Origin: Paraburkholderia sartisoli
Lineage (GTDB): Bacteria > Pseudomonadota > Gammaproteobacteria > Burkholderiales > Burkholderiaceae
Length of the DNA: 64,000 bases
Assembly: GCF_900107685.1 (NCBI RefSeq)
Contig: NZ_FNRQ01000006.1
Location: forward strand, 186,001 to 250,000
Direction: 5' to 3'
The notes beneath the pieces were generated by a model. That model had not been told where the DNA came from and made no database searches. It saw only the letters and a program-made list of their open reading frames with translations. Below are positions 15,420-24,015 of the stretch, piece after piece (position 1 is the first letter of the stretch; each line of letters starts with the position of its first letter). Made by a program: the position numbers and the translations under genes.

Positions 15420-15977
15420 ATGGCTTATCAGATCGCGGTTATCGTAGGCAGCTTGCGTCGGGATTCAACGAACAGACAACTGGCTCGGGCGTTGATCTCG
15501 CTTGCGCCGGCCGATTTCTCGTTCGACCTCGTGGATATCGGCGGATTGCCGCTGTACAGCCAGGATTACGACGCGGATTACCCTCCGGTGGCACGCGAGT
15601 TCAAACAGAAGATTCAGGCGGCCGATGGTTTGCTGTTCATCACGCCCGAGTACAACCGGTCGATGCCCGGGGTGCTGAAAAACGCGCTCGACTGGGGCTC
15701 GCGGCCGTGGGGCACCAGCGCCTGGGGCAACAAGCCGGGCGCGGTCGCCGGCACCTCGCCGGGGGCGACCGGAACGGCGCTCGCGCAGCAGCATCTGCGC
15801 AACGTGCTCGCGTATCTCGATGTCGCGACGCTCGGCCAGCCCGAGATGTTCATCAAGCACAACGCGGCCGTGATCGACGAAAACGGCAAGATCCTCAATG
15901 ACGACACGCGCAAGTTCCTGCAGTCGTTTGTCGATCGCTATGTCGCGTGGGTCAAGACGCACGGCGGGACGCACTAG
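15420..15977 (+). CDS. NAD(P)H-dependent FMN reductase (ChrR/YieF-like)
   Basis: The 185-residue flavodoxin-fold enzyme reduces quinones, chromate or similar acceptors with NAD(P)H through bound FMN. The phosphate-binding loop is at the N-terminus ('IVGSLRRDSTNRQLARAL', about residues 6-23). The family signature 'LLFITPEYNRSMPGVLKNAL' occurs at about 72-91, and the glycine-rich loop 'VAGTSPGATGTALAQQHLR' at about 115-133. The ATG at 15420 follows AGGAAAC. It is a single gene on the plus strand. Full length matches the family, so the call is firm, while the physiological substrate is not determined. Confidence 0.92.
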   Translation: MAYQIAVIVGSLRRDSTNRQLARALISLAPADFSFDLVDIGGLPLYSQDYDADYPPVAREFKQKIQAADGLLFITPEYNRSMPGVLKNALDWGSRPWGTSAWGNKPGAVAGTSPGATGTALAQQHLRNVLAYLDVATLGQPEMFIKHNAAVIDENGKILNDDTRKFLQSFVDRYVAWVKTHGGTH

Positions 15978-16021
15978 ACGTTCCGGTTCACCGATCCATC
16001 GGTTGCCGCGAGACCCGCGGC

Positions 16022-16052
16022 AAAAAGGCGGCGCTTCCGCAAGGAGCGCCGC
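16022..16052 (-). terminator. Rho-independent terminator
   Basis: On the minus strand an 8-bp GC stem (arms 16045-16052 and 16028-16035) with a 9-nt loop is followed by a run of five T (16026-16022). It lies 35 bp past the stop of the minus-strand gene at 16087. Confidence 0.7.
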
Positions 16053-16086
16053 GTGTCCCGCTACACGCCGGACGAAATCGGCGGGC

Positions 16087-17010
16087 TTAAACGTGATGGT
16101 GACCCGTCACCCGGTCCCAGCCGTGACGCACAGCCGCCTTGAAGCGTTCCCATGTGTCGCCTTGAGGCGTCGTTTCCCAGTTGCGGCGGGCTTCGGGTTC
16201 GATGTCGTCCCACTGACGGTCGCGGTAACGGACGTCCTGGCCCATCTTCGCACCGTAGTGATACGCGCCTGAGTAGTCTTCGTAGCGTGCGCCTTCGTCC
16301 GCGTACGCTTCGTCGTAATGGCCGCGGAAGTCCTCCTCGTATTCGAGAAACTCGTCCGGCACCGGCGCACCGATATCGCCGGCACCCGCACCCGCACCCG
16401 CACCCGCACCCGCACCCGCACCCGCACCCGTACCCGCACCCGCACCCGCACCGGTTGCGGGCGCGGCAGGCGCCATATAAGCGCCAGACCCAGGCGCCGC
16501 AGCCGACGAGACCGCACGTGTCGCGTCGTCGTCCAGCGGCGGTGGCATGGCGCCAGCCGCACCGATCCCGAGTTCGTCGAGCATCGACTGGTCGCGCGCG
16601 GCGGTCGTATCCATCATCGGTGAATCCCACGCCGGTGCCCGCTCGCCGATGTCGATCGCACCGAGTTTCGCCAGCGTGCGCTGGGCGAGTTCCGCGTGCG
16701 ACTCGCTCGCGGCGCTCACGCAGACGAGCACCGCGCCGCGCCGCACGGCGTCGGCGTAGCGGGCGGTCGTGGCGGGGTCGGCAGGGCGCGGCCCGGAAGC
16801 GAACAGGCTCGCCAGGAACCGCTCGAGGTTGGCCATGAAACCGTGGCCGGCCTCGGGGTGGGCGGCCGGATCGATGTCGGCTCCGGATGGCGTGACCGGA
16901 TTGGCCTGCAGTTCGATGTCGGTACGGGCGAAACCCGTTTGCACGAGCGTGTCGCGTGCAGCTTCGGCCTGGGTGTAGGTGTCGAATAACCCGATCACGG
17001 TGTGTCGCAT
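16087..17010 (-). CDS. Hypothetical protein with general-stress-like N-terminus and Gly-Ala repeat
   Basis: The 307-residue protein begins like bacterial general-stress proteins of the YflT type ('HTVIGLFDTYTQAEAARDTLVQTGF'-like, about residues 2-26). A beta strand 'GAVLVCVSAASESHAELAQRTL' follows at about 92-113, giving a ferredoxin-like fold with two halves. Residues about 185-210 are a run of alternating Gly and Ala encoded by a hexanucleotide repeat. The C-terminal 85 residues are acidic and aromatic ('EYEEDFRGHYDEAYADEG') and end in His residues. It is probably a stress or envelope-associated protein. A terminator follows it. Confidence 0.65.
   Translation of the reverse strand: MRHTVIGLFDTYTQAEAARDTLVQTGFARTDIELQANPVTPSGADIDPAAHPEAGHGFMANLERFLASLFASGPRPADPATTARYADAVRRGAVLVCVSAASESHAELAQRTLAKLGAIDIGERAPAWDSPMMDTTAARDQSMLDELGIGAAGAMPPPLDDDATRAVSSAAAPGSGAYMAPAAPATGAGAGAGTGAGAGAGAGAGAGAGAGDIGAPVPDEFLEYEEDFRGHYDEAYADEGARYEDYSGAYHYGAKMGQDVRYRDRQWDDIEPEARRNWETTPQGDTWERFKAAVRHGWDRVTGHHHV
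16383..16454. repeat. Hexanucleotide microsatellite (CACCCG)12
   Basis: There are twelve consecutive hexamers: eight CACCCG, one TACCCG, two CACCCG and a final CACCGG. On the coding (minus) strand they specify alternating Ala and Gly inside the gene at 16087. Because the unit is 6 bp, slippage would change the linker length by two residues without a frameshift. Confidence 0.95.
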
Positions 17011-17265
17011 GGCTGCCTTCCTCCGTTTTCACAGGACCGGTCCGGTGGGTCCGGATCGCGCGGCGCGACGCGCGTCGCTGTCCAGTCACCGAGGGGAATG
17101 CAACGATCATGCCGGATCGGCAAAAGCCCCGGTGTAAAGGGCGCGCACGGCTTCGCACCGGGCGCCGGGGTGCCACCCTGATCCAGCGTCGGCGCGCTTT
17201 TTACAATCGCCGCGTAATGAACACTGCGGAGTACTGCGCAAGGCGTGGCAGCTGGTCAGCCGGAA

Positions 17266-19530
17266 CTACGCAGCGGGATGCGTCGGCGAGAGCGTGCCTT
17301 GAATGGTTTGCAGAATCTTGTCGAGCAGCGCGATATCGAATGGTTTCGACAGCACGCGCACGTCGACGTGACGCGCCCGTTCCAGTTCCTCGGCGTAGCC
17401 GGTCACGAGAATCACCGGCAGCTTCGTTTCGAACGCGAGCACGGCTTCAGCCAGGTCGATGCCGTTCATCGCGCCCGGCATGTGAATGTCCGAAATCACG
17501 AGATCGAACGGTAGCGGCTCGCCGGTGCGCGCCTGCTTCGCGCGCGCTTCGTCGAAGAGGCGCATCGCGGCGTCGGCGTTGAAGACGCAGGTGATCTCGT
17601 GTCCCATCATCTGCAGCAACGCTTCGGTGCCGGCGGAGACTTCCTCGTTGTCGTCGACGAGCAGAATCCGCAACCCCTGGCGCGCGGCAGGCGGGGTTTC
17701 CGCACCCGGTTCCGCAGGGCGTGCGATTTCCGGCGCGGCTTCGGCGCGCGGCAGGTACAGGCGCACCGACGTACCCGCTCCAGTCGCGCTGTCAATCGCC
17801 GCGAGGCCGCCCGAGCGCTCGCAGAACGCGAACACCTGCGGCAACCCGAGGCCGGTGCCCATGCCCTTCGGCTTCGTCGTGAAGAGCGGCTCGAAGGCGC
17901 GCGCGAGCACTTCCGGCGGCATGCCGACGCCCGTGTCTTCGAGCGAAATCTGCACGAAGTCGCCGGTGAGCGGAAAGCCGTCGTCGTGCCGGAACGCGAC
18001 GTTGTTCGCGCGCACGGTGAAGCGGCCGCCGTTTGGCATCGCGTCGCGCGCGTTGACGGCGACGTTGATCAGCGCGAGTTCGAGTTCGGCGACGTCGACG
18101 TGCGTGGGCCAGACGTGCGCGCTCACGTCGACGACGAGCGCGACCTTCGCACCAAGCGAGGCGCCCAGCAGTTCGCGGCAGCCGGGCAACCAGCGTTCCA
18201 CGGCGATGGTTTCGTTGCGCAGCGGCTGCTTGCGCGCGACGCCGAGCAGTTGCCGCGTCAGCGACTGACCGCTTTTCAGCGCGCGCTCGATGGCGGACAG
18301 TTCGCGATCGAGGCCAGGCGCGCCCCGCCGGCGGGCAATCTGCACGTTGGTCGAGACGATCATCAGCAGGTTGTTGAAGTCGTGCGCGACGCTGCCGACC
18401 AGGTTGCCGAGCGCCTCCATCTTGCGCGACTGCCGGTACGCGGATTCGAATGAGCGACGCATCGACGCTTCCGCCTGCCAGCGCTCCCACGCTTCCTCTT
18501 CCGCGCGAAGGCGCTTGAGCGAAAGCCAGATCACGCACCACAGCACGATCGAGGGCATGAACATCGAAAGAATCAGGAGACTCAGATGCCGGTACCAGCC
18601 GGCCCAGATCGCCGACGTGCGGTAGCCGCACGACACATACACCGGATACGCGCCGACGCGCCGGAACGCGAGAATCACGCGGTCGCCTTCCGCGCCGCGC
18701 ATGTTGACGACGCCCGCGCGGCGGCCCTCGGCCAGCGCTTCCGTGAAAGGCGTGCCCGGGGGTGCGAGCGCGGGTTCGTGCGGTGGTTGCGGATATTGCG
18801 CGAGCGTGGCGCCGTCGGCGCGGGTGAGGCTGAGCGTCATCGGGGCGTCTTCGCTGCCAGGCAGTTCGCGATAGAACGCGTTGAAGTAACCCGGCCGCAG
18901 CGCGACCGAGACGACGCCGGTAAACGCGCCGTTTTCGTCGTGGCGGGCCACGCCGGTGTTGAACACCATTTCGCCGGCAACGTCGCCATCCATCACCTTC
19001 GAGACATGCTCCAGCACCTTGTTGTCGCGCAGGCCGATGAAATCGGCGCGGCCCGCGATCGAAACGGCCGGCACCGGATACAACCGGCTGCTCACGAGCA
19101 GCTCGCCCGTGCCGCTGAAGATCGACACCGCGGCGACCTGCGGATAACCGCCGCCCATCGTGCGCAGCTTCTCGTGAATGTCGGCTTCGCGCTCGCGGAT
19201 GCCCGCGTCGTCGAGACCGCTCACCAGATCCACGATGCGCGCGTCGAGCGCCTCGTTCATGTCGAAAACCTTCAACGCGTGCTCTTCGGCGACGCGCACC
19301 GTGCGCAGCGTGACATCGGTCGCACTGGATTCGCGCGCCTTCAGGTCGCTCCACGCCATCGTCGCGACGTAAATGCACGGCAACACGACGGCCGCAATGA
19401 GCAGCGCGATCAGCGTCATGCGCCGGATCGCGAAATGATGTTCGGGAGGCGCAGCCGGAAACAGGGGTTCGTCTTGCTGGCTGGCAGGCGCGCGGCTCGC
19501 CCGGAGCAGGTCGGGCCGTTCAGGGTTCAT
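17266..19530 (-). CDS. Hybrid sensor histidine kinase with C-terminal receiver
   Basis: The 754-residue membrane kinase has a first membrane segment at about residues 36-58 and a periplasmic sensor of about 240 residues with the look of a double Cache domain. The second membrane segment is at about 305-330. The dimerisation domain carries the phosphorylatable His in 'LVGSVAHDFNNLLM'. The HATPase domain has 'NVAVNARDAMPNGG' and 'GTGLGLPQVFAFC', and the receiver domain (about 622-745) has 'RILLVDDNEEV' and the phospho-Asp in 'LVISDIHMPGAMNG'. 'HDFNN' kinases often feed an internal receiver. No separate response regulator is adjacent on this strand. It lies about 700 bp from, and divergent to, the receiver/CheC/GGDEF operon. 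Confidence 0.92.
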   Translation of the reverse strand: MNPERPDLLRASRAPASQQDEPLFPAAPPEHHFAIRRMTLIALLIAAVVLPCIYVATMAWSDLKARESSATDVTLRTVRVAEEHALKVFDMNEALDARIVDLVSGLDDAGIREREADIHEKLRTMGGGYPQVAAVSIFSGTGELLVSSRLYPVPAVSIAGRADFIGLRDNKVLEHVSKVMDGDVAGEMVFNTGVARHDENGAFTGVVSVALRPGYFNAFYRELPGSEDAPMTLSLTRADGATLAQYPQPPHEPALAPPGTPFTEALAEGRRAGVVNMRGAEGDRVILAFRRVGAYPVYVSCGYRTSAIWAGWYRHLSLLILSMFMPSIVLWCVIWLSLKRLRAEEEAWERWQAEASMRRSFESAYRQSRKMEALGNLVGSVAHDFNNLLMIVSTNVQIARRRGAPGLDRELSAIERALKSGQSLTRQLLGVARKQPLRNETIAVERWLPGCRELLGASLGAKVALVVDVSAHVWPTHVDVAELELALINVAVNARDAMPNGGRFTVRANNVAFRHDDGFPLTGDFVQISLEDTGVGMPPEVLARAFEPLFTTKPKGMGTGLGLPQVFAFCERSGGLAAIDSATGAGTSVRLYLPRAEAAPEIARPAEPGAETPPAARQGLRILLVDDNEEVSAGTEALLQMMGHEITCVFNADAAMRLFDEARAKQARTGEPLPFDLVISDIHMPGAMNGIDLAEAVLAFETKLPVILVTGYAEELERARHVDVRVLSKPFDIALLDKILQTIQGTLSPTHPAA

Positions 19531-20227
19531 CGTCGGGAGGGCTGGAAACGTCGGAAAACAGGGACACCGTGTTCAATATCATAAACGAGAAGAAAGTCGG
19601 GTTCGGATTGCGCGATGCACAATGGAAAGGTTTTCTCGCGCGCGGGTGGTTTTCGAGTGGTTTTTTCGCGAAGCACCCACAATCAGCGACGAATCCAGAA
19701 GCGCAAACGTACACAAAAGGATGCATTCAAAATATTTGCCGTGTTTTGAAAATGTTCATTCGATTAATTGCCATTTTCGGGTGATTTTTATCGAGCCGAT
19801 CGATTTTGGTGCGTTGCTTTTTCGCTGAATTAATTCAAGAATCATTCCTGCGACAAATAAAGCGTCCGCCATGCCCGGACGTTTCTCCCGCGGGGGCCCG
19901 TCAGACAGTGCGTGTGACATGCATGCCGGGTTATCCGCGGATGCAGGCGCGGGGGGCACCAGATCTCGGGTCCAGGGGTCGTCTACTGCTGCGCCGTGTA
20001 CGTACGGGGTAGGCTTCCACCATGTCGGATTCTGGCGTTGTCTTTTGCGCTCATGCACCTTGCCGTGCGAGCGCCTGTTTCCCGCATGCCGCTCTTTGCG
20101 GCGCGGTGCGGTCGCCCTCGTTTGATTCCTTTCTGACTGCTTATCCGCCTGGCCGGTCCTGTGGCTCAAGAACGGTGTCGCGCTGCCGTTAACCCGATTG
20201 AGCCTATAACGTCTACCGACTGCCGCC
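19531..20227. other. Long divergent intergenic region
   Basis: About 700 bp separate the hybrid kinase and the receiver operon. The stretch 19560-19860 is AT-rich for this genome and probably holds promoters for both directions. No gene, terminator or clear repeat is recognised. Confidence 0.5.
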
Positions 20228-20596
20228 ATGTCCTTGCCTATTGTGATTGCCGACGACTCGCTGCTTGCCCGCAAGGTGCTGACCAAAGCCCTTCCGCAAG
20301 ACTGGGATGTCGATATCGCCTACGCATCGAACGGCGTCGAGGCGCTCGAACTGTATCGGGCCGGCAGGGCTTCCGTTATGTTCCTCGACCTGACGATGCC
20401 CGACATGACGGGTTTTCAGGTGCTCGAAGCGCTGCAGCACGAGGATCTCAACACGTTTGTGATCGTCGTGTCCGCCGACGTCCAGCCGATGGCGCAGGCG
20501 CGCGTGCGCACGCTGGGTGCCATCGCATTCGTCGCCAAGCCGGTGACGCCCGAGGCGGTACTGCCCATCCTCAAGGAGTACGGGTTGTATGTCTGA
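20228..20596 (+). CDS. CheY-like single-domain response regulator
   Basis: The 122-residue receiver domain has no output domain. The acidic pocket is 'IVIADDSLLARKVL', the phospho-Asp is in 'VMFLDLTMPDMTGF', and the conserved Lys is in 'AFVAKPVTPE'. Its stop overlaps the start of the next gene (a CheC-type phosphatase) by 8 bp, so the two are translationally coupled. The natural reading is that the phosphatase dephosphorylates this receiver. No CheA-type kinase lies in the window. The hybrid kinase at 17266 is the nearest possible donor, which is inference only. Confidence 0.9.
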   Translation: MSLPIVIADDSLLARKVLTKALPQDWDVDIAYASNGVEALELYRAGRASVMFLDLTMPDMTGFQVLEALQHEDLNTFVIVVSADVQPMAQARVRTLGAIAFVAKPVTPEAVLPILKEYGLYV

Positions 20597-21212
20597 GCCA
20601 GCCCTGAACGAAGAACAGCGCGACGCGCTGCAGGAGGTCGCCAACCTGGCGATGGGTCAGGCCGCGACCCGTCTCGCGACGCTGCTCGATACGTTTATCG
20701 AGTTGTCGGTGCCGCGCGTGCGCGTGGTCGACGTGTGCGAGGCGGCCGAGGCGCTGCGCGACATGACCGGCATCAACGAGGCCGTCACGGCGGTGCGACA
20801 GGGCTTTCGCTCCGACATCAAGGGCGAGGCGCTGGTGATCTGCCGCAGCGGCAGTATCGCCGAGTTGTGCGCGCTGGTGAACGACCCGTATGCCGGTTCG
20901 GCGTACGAAACGGTTTCGCAGGAAGAGCTGATTTACGACGTGGCGAATGTGCTGACGGGCGCCTGCGTGTCGTGCATTCTCGACCAGTTGGGCCGCACGC
21001 CGGTGTTTTCGGCGCCGGGACTGCTGGGCGCGTCGATGTCGCTCGACGACGTGTTCCAGCCGAAGGTGCTCGCGTGGGAAATCGCGCTGCTGGTCGAGGT
21101 GAATTTCGCGCTGGAAGACCAGAGCTTCCGCGCCCATCTGGTGATGTTGATGGCGGAAGAGTCGATCCGTCACATGAATGAGGCGCTCGATGCGCTGCTG
21201 TCCAGCCTATGA
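20589..21212 (+). CDS. CheC/CheX-family phosphatase
   Basis: The 207-residue protein carries the CheC phosphatase signature twice. The first is 'LQEVANLAMGQAATRLATLL' (E-x2-N, about residues 15-34). The second is a less typical 'LIYDVANVLTGACVSCIL' (D-x2-N, about 116-133). CheC-family proteins remove the phosphate from CheY-type receivers. The gene sits between an overlapping receiver (8 bp) and an overlapping PAS-GGDEF gene (4 bp, ATGA). Its role is thus probably to shut off the receiver that controls the diguanylate cyclase, rather than classical chemotaxis. Confidence 0.87.
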   Translation: MSEPALNEEQRDALQEVANLAMGQAATRLATLLDTFIELSVPRVRVVDVCEAAEALRDMTGINEAVTAVRQGFRSDIKGEALVICRSGSIAELCALVNDPYAGSAYETVSQEELIYDVANVLTGACVSCILDQLGRTPVFSAPGLLGASMSLDDVFQPKVLAWEIALLVEVNFALEDQSFRAHLVMLMAEESIRHMNEALDALLSSL

Positions 21213-22147
21213 GTGAATCGTCCGCGTCCTTGAGCGATCTGGTTGTCGAGCGCGTTGATTTCGGCATTTTCGTGCTCGATCGCGAAATGAACGTGCTGAT
21301 GTGGAACCGGTTCATGCACGACCACAGCGGGCTTTCCGCGGAACAGGTGGTCGGAAAACAGATTTTCGCGAGCTTTCCCGAACTGCCGCGCGTGTGGCTC
21401 ACGCGCAAGCTCGAAAGCGTGTTCCAGCTGGGCAGCTTCGCGTTCAGTTCGTGGGAACAGCGGCCGTATCTGTTCAAGTTCGACCATGACCGGCCGATTA
21501 CCGGCGGCGTTGACTTCATGCAGCAGGATTGCACCTTCATGCCGCTCATGCGCGACCGTGAAGTCGTGGCTGTCTGCGTGACGATTTCCGACGTGACGGC
21601 CGTGAGCATCGTGCGGCGCGAACGCGAGGAAGCGGTCGCCAAGCTGCAGGAATACGCCGATCGCGACGGCCTCACGGGCATCGCCAACCGGCGCTATTTC
21701 GAATCGCGGCTGCGCGACGAATACACGCGCTGGCAACGGTACGGCGGCGACCTGTCGGTGCTGCTCTTCGACCTCGACCATTTCAAGAAGATCAACGACC
21801 GGTTCGGCCACGTCGTGGGCGACACGGTGTTGCGCGTGATGGCACAGCGCGTCGCGGAAGTGGTGCGGGTGCAGGACACGTTTGGCCGGTTCGGCGGCGA
21901 GGAGTTTGCGCTGCTGCTGCCATGCACGCCGCTCGAAGACGCCATGCTCGTCGCGGAAAAAATCCGCTGCAAGATCGGCGATACGGCCATCGACGTCCAG
22001 GGCACGCTCGTGCCGGTGACGGCGAGCGTCGGCGGCGCGTGCGCGCGTACCGGCGTGCCGGCCTACGAAGTGCTGATCAACGAAGCCGACGCCGCGCTCT
22101 ACAGCGCGAAGCGGCAGGGACGCAACCGGTCGGTCGCGTTCAACTGA
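21209..22147 (+). CDS. PAS-GGDEF diguanylate cyclase
   Basis: The 312-residue cytoplasmic protein has an N-terminal PAS domain (about residues 8-125; 'VDFGIFVLDREMNVLMWNRFM') and a C-terminal GGDEF domain (about 150-310). The catalytic loop is 'FGGEEFALLLP', an active-type GGEEF, and the metal/GTP site includes 'LLFDLDHFKKINDRFGH'. I see no RxxD inhibitory site directly before the GGEEF loop, where an I-site would lie five residues upstream. It makes cyclic di-GMP. It is the last gene of the receiver-CheC-GGDEF operon, and its ATG overlaps the previous stop. Confidence 0.92.
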   Translation: MSESSASLSDLVVERVDFGIFVLDREMNVLMWNRFMHDHSGLSAEQVVGKQIFASFPELPRVWLTRKLESVFQLGSFAFSSWEQRPYLFKFDHDRPITGGVDFMQQDCTFMPLMRDREVVAVCVTISDVTAVSIVRREREEAVAKLQEYADRDGLTGIANRRYFESRLRDEYTRWQRYGGDLSVLLFDLDHFKKINDRFGHVVGDTVLRVMAQRVAEVVRVQDTFGRFGGEEFALLLPCTPLEDAMLVAEKIRCKIGDTAIDVQGTLVPVTASVGGACARTGVPAYEVLINEADAALYSAKRQGRNRSVAFN

Positions 22148-22162
22148 GCCTCACGCTTACTC

Positions 22163-22462
22163 CTACTCGCCGGCGCCTTCGACCCGCATCGTCGATGTTT
22201 CCTGCGCTGGCGCCGGCCGGTCGTTACCGGGCGCCGCGATCAGCAGGCCGGGCTTTGGACGGCTGGCGCCATCGGGCGTGAATCCGATGAATGATGTCTT
22301 GATCAGCGCGTCGAGCGGCGAGTCGCCGCGCTGGACGCTTGCCGTGATCCACGACTGTTCGAGCGATTCCAGCGGACTGTATGCGTGCTGCGCGGCGTGA
22401 ACCCCGCACGTGGCACCCAGCAGCGTGAACGATAAAGCGGCAAGCCGGATAGCGTGTTTCAT
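22163..22462 (-). CDS. Small exported hypothetical protein
   Basis: The 99-residue protein has a clear signal peptide (basic start, hydrophobic core 'LAALSFTLLGATCG', likely cleavage after 'VHA'). The mature part is about 75 residues and Pro/Ala-rich with no recognised domain. The gene converges with the GGDEF gene, with only 15 bp between the two stop codons. Burkholderia-type genomes contain many such small periplasmic proteins of unknown role. Confidence 0.65.
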   Translation of the reverse strand: MKHAIRLAALSFTLLGATCGVHAAQHAYSPLESLEQSWITASVQRGDSPLDALIKTSFIGFTPDGASRPKPGLLIAAPGNDRPAPAQETSTMRVEGAGE

Positions 22463-23166
22463 GATATTTCCTGAACGGTCATGGTTAACTGGCAGGCGTG
22501 ACGAGACCGCCGCCGATGCAATGAGCCGGGGAAATAGAGTCGTGTTGATTAACGCGAATGTGATTCGACCGGCGATCCGCGACGATTACCGGCGCGACAC
22601 CTGTTTCGTGTCTCGATAAGGCGGGTAACCGTTGCCTGGTGGGAGCCACGAAGATTCGTGGCATCTCAATAAGATCAGTTTAAGCAACCGTCGATGGCTG
22701 CTGAATAAGACCAGTCTTAAATGAAGAATGGCCTTTTCAGGCGAATTTGAACAACCGGATTTGTATGGCCGTTATTCAATTTATTTGCCTCGGGCGCGTG
22801 AAAACCGGCGCCGTCTTTCCGGTGGCGTTGTGCGTGAGTTAGTGACTTCGAAGGGACGTTTGCGTTGCCAGCATGAAGCGGAGAACCGCCGGAACCCGCT
22901 GCCCTGGCGCGACCTTCTCCATGGCATTGTTACGCCGGGCTGTCCTGTCGACCAACACTTACTCCAGCTCCATGGCGCGCCCCTCGGGTTCCATGCAAGG
23001 GAGTGGCCACCGACGTGTTTTCAGCGGTGAACGCCAAAGATTGTTATACTTTTCGGCGTTTCCGGCATCCCAGCCGGATTGTTTCGCGCGTGTCCGCGCG
23101 CGCGGACGACATGCCCTGCGTCCGGCCATCTGGCCACGAACCGCGGGCGCCTCAGCGGAGATCGTC
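22463..23166. other. Intergenic region upstream of the hopanoid operon, with near-repeat motifs
   Basis: This region of about 700 bp has no gene. AATAAGATCAGTTTAA (22668-22683) and AATAAGACCAGTCTTAA (22704-22720) are near-copies 36 bp apart. The second contains the palindrome TAAGAC-CA-GTCTTA and could be an operator. A short 8-bp hairpin (22645-22662) lies just upstream. The promoter of the hopanoid operon must lie in this region. No hpnC is present. Confidence 0.5.
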
Positions 23167-24015
23167 TTGGCCGTTTCCAACCTTGTCGTGGACGATACAG
23201 AAACCGACGCAGCAGCCGTGACTTCGGGCAGCTCGTTCTATCTCGCAATGCGCATCCTGCCGGCGGCGCAGCGCGACGCGATGTATCAGGTCTACGCTTT
23301 CTGTCGTGCGGTCGATGACATCGCCGACAGCGACATGCCGCGTGTCGAACGCGCCGCCGCGCTCGAGCGCTGGCGCGCCGACATCGACGCGTGCTACGCG
23401 GGCTCGCCGCGCGCTTCGTTGCGCGCGCTGACCCGGCACATTCACACCTTCAACCTGCAGCGCGACGATTTCCACGAGATGATCAACGGCATGGCGATGG
23501 ACGCCGCCGAAGACATCTGCGCGCCCGACGAAGCCACGCTCGACCTGTACTGCGACCGCGTCGCGAGCGCGGCAGGCCGTCTGTCGGTGAGGATATTCGG
23601 GATGCAGGACGCGCCGGGTCGCGAGCTCGCGCATCATCTCGGCCGCGCGCTGCAACTCACCAACATCCTGCGCGACATCGACGAAGACGCCGGCATCCAT
23701 CGCTGCTATCTGCCGCGCGAACTGCTGGCGCGCGAAGGCATCGCGTCCACCGATCCCGACACGATCGCCGACGATCCGTCGCTGCCGCGCGTCTGCGCCA
23801 CGCTCGTCGCTCGCGCGCGGGCACACTTCGCGAAGTCCGACGAAATCATGGATGCGCAGGCGCGTCGCGAAGTCCGCGCGCCGCGCATCATGTCCGGTGT
23901 CTACCGGTGCCTGCTCGAGCGCGCCGTCGAGCGTGGGTTTGACATCCCGCGCACGAAAGTCAGCAAGCCGCGCGCGCGGCTCTTGTGGATCGTCGCCCGC
24001 TACGCACTGTTCTGA
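23167..24015 (+). CDS. hpnD: Presqualene diphosphate synthase HpnD
   Basis: The 282-residue trans-isoprenyl diphosphate synthase couples two farnesyl diphosphates to presqualene diphosphate, the first step towards squalene in hopanoid makers. Both aspartate-rich motifs are present: 'CRAVDDIADSDMP' (about residue 48) and 'LRDIDEDAGIHRCYLP' (about 170-186). The start is TTG at 23167 with GGAG placed 7 bp upstream. The frame extends further upstream without similarity, and no in-frame ATG precedes the domain at a sensible distance. The stop overlaps the hpnE ATG (TGATG). The partner HpnC, normally adjacent, is not seen. Confidence 0.92.
   Translation: MAVSNLVVDDTETDAAAVTSGSSFYLAMRILPAAQRDAMYQVYAFCRAVDDIADSDMPRVERAAALERWRADIDACYAGSPRASLRALTRHIHTFNLQRDDFHEMINGMAMDAAEDICAPDEATLDLYCDRVASAAGRLSVRIFGMQDAPGRELAHHLGRALQLTNILRDIDEDAGIHRCYLPRELLAREGIASTDPDTIADDPSLPRVCATLVARARAHFAKSDEIMDAQARREVRAPRIMSGVYRCLLERAVERGFDIPRTKVSKPRARLLWIVARYALF

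Noticed and set aside
22645..22662. Hairpin considered as a terminator
   Set aside because: The loop has only 2 nt and no T run follows, so it is unlikely to terminate transcription.
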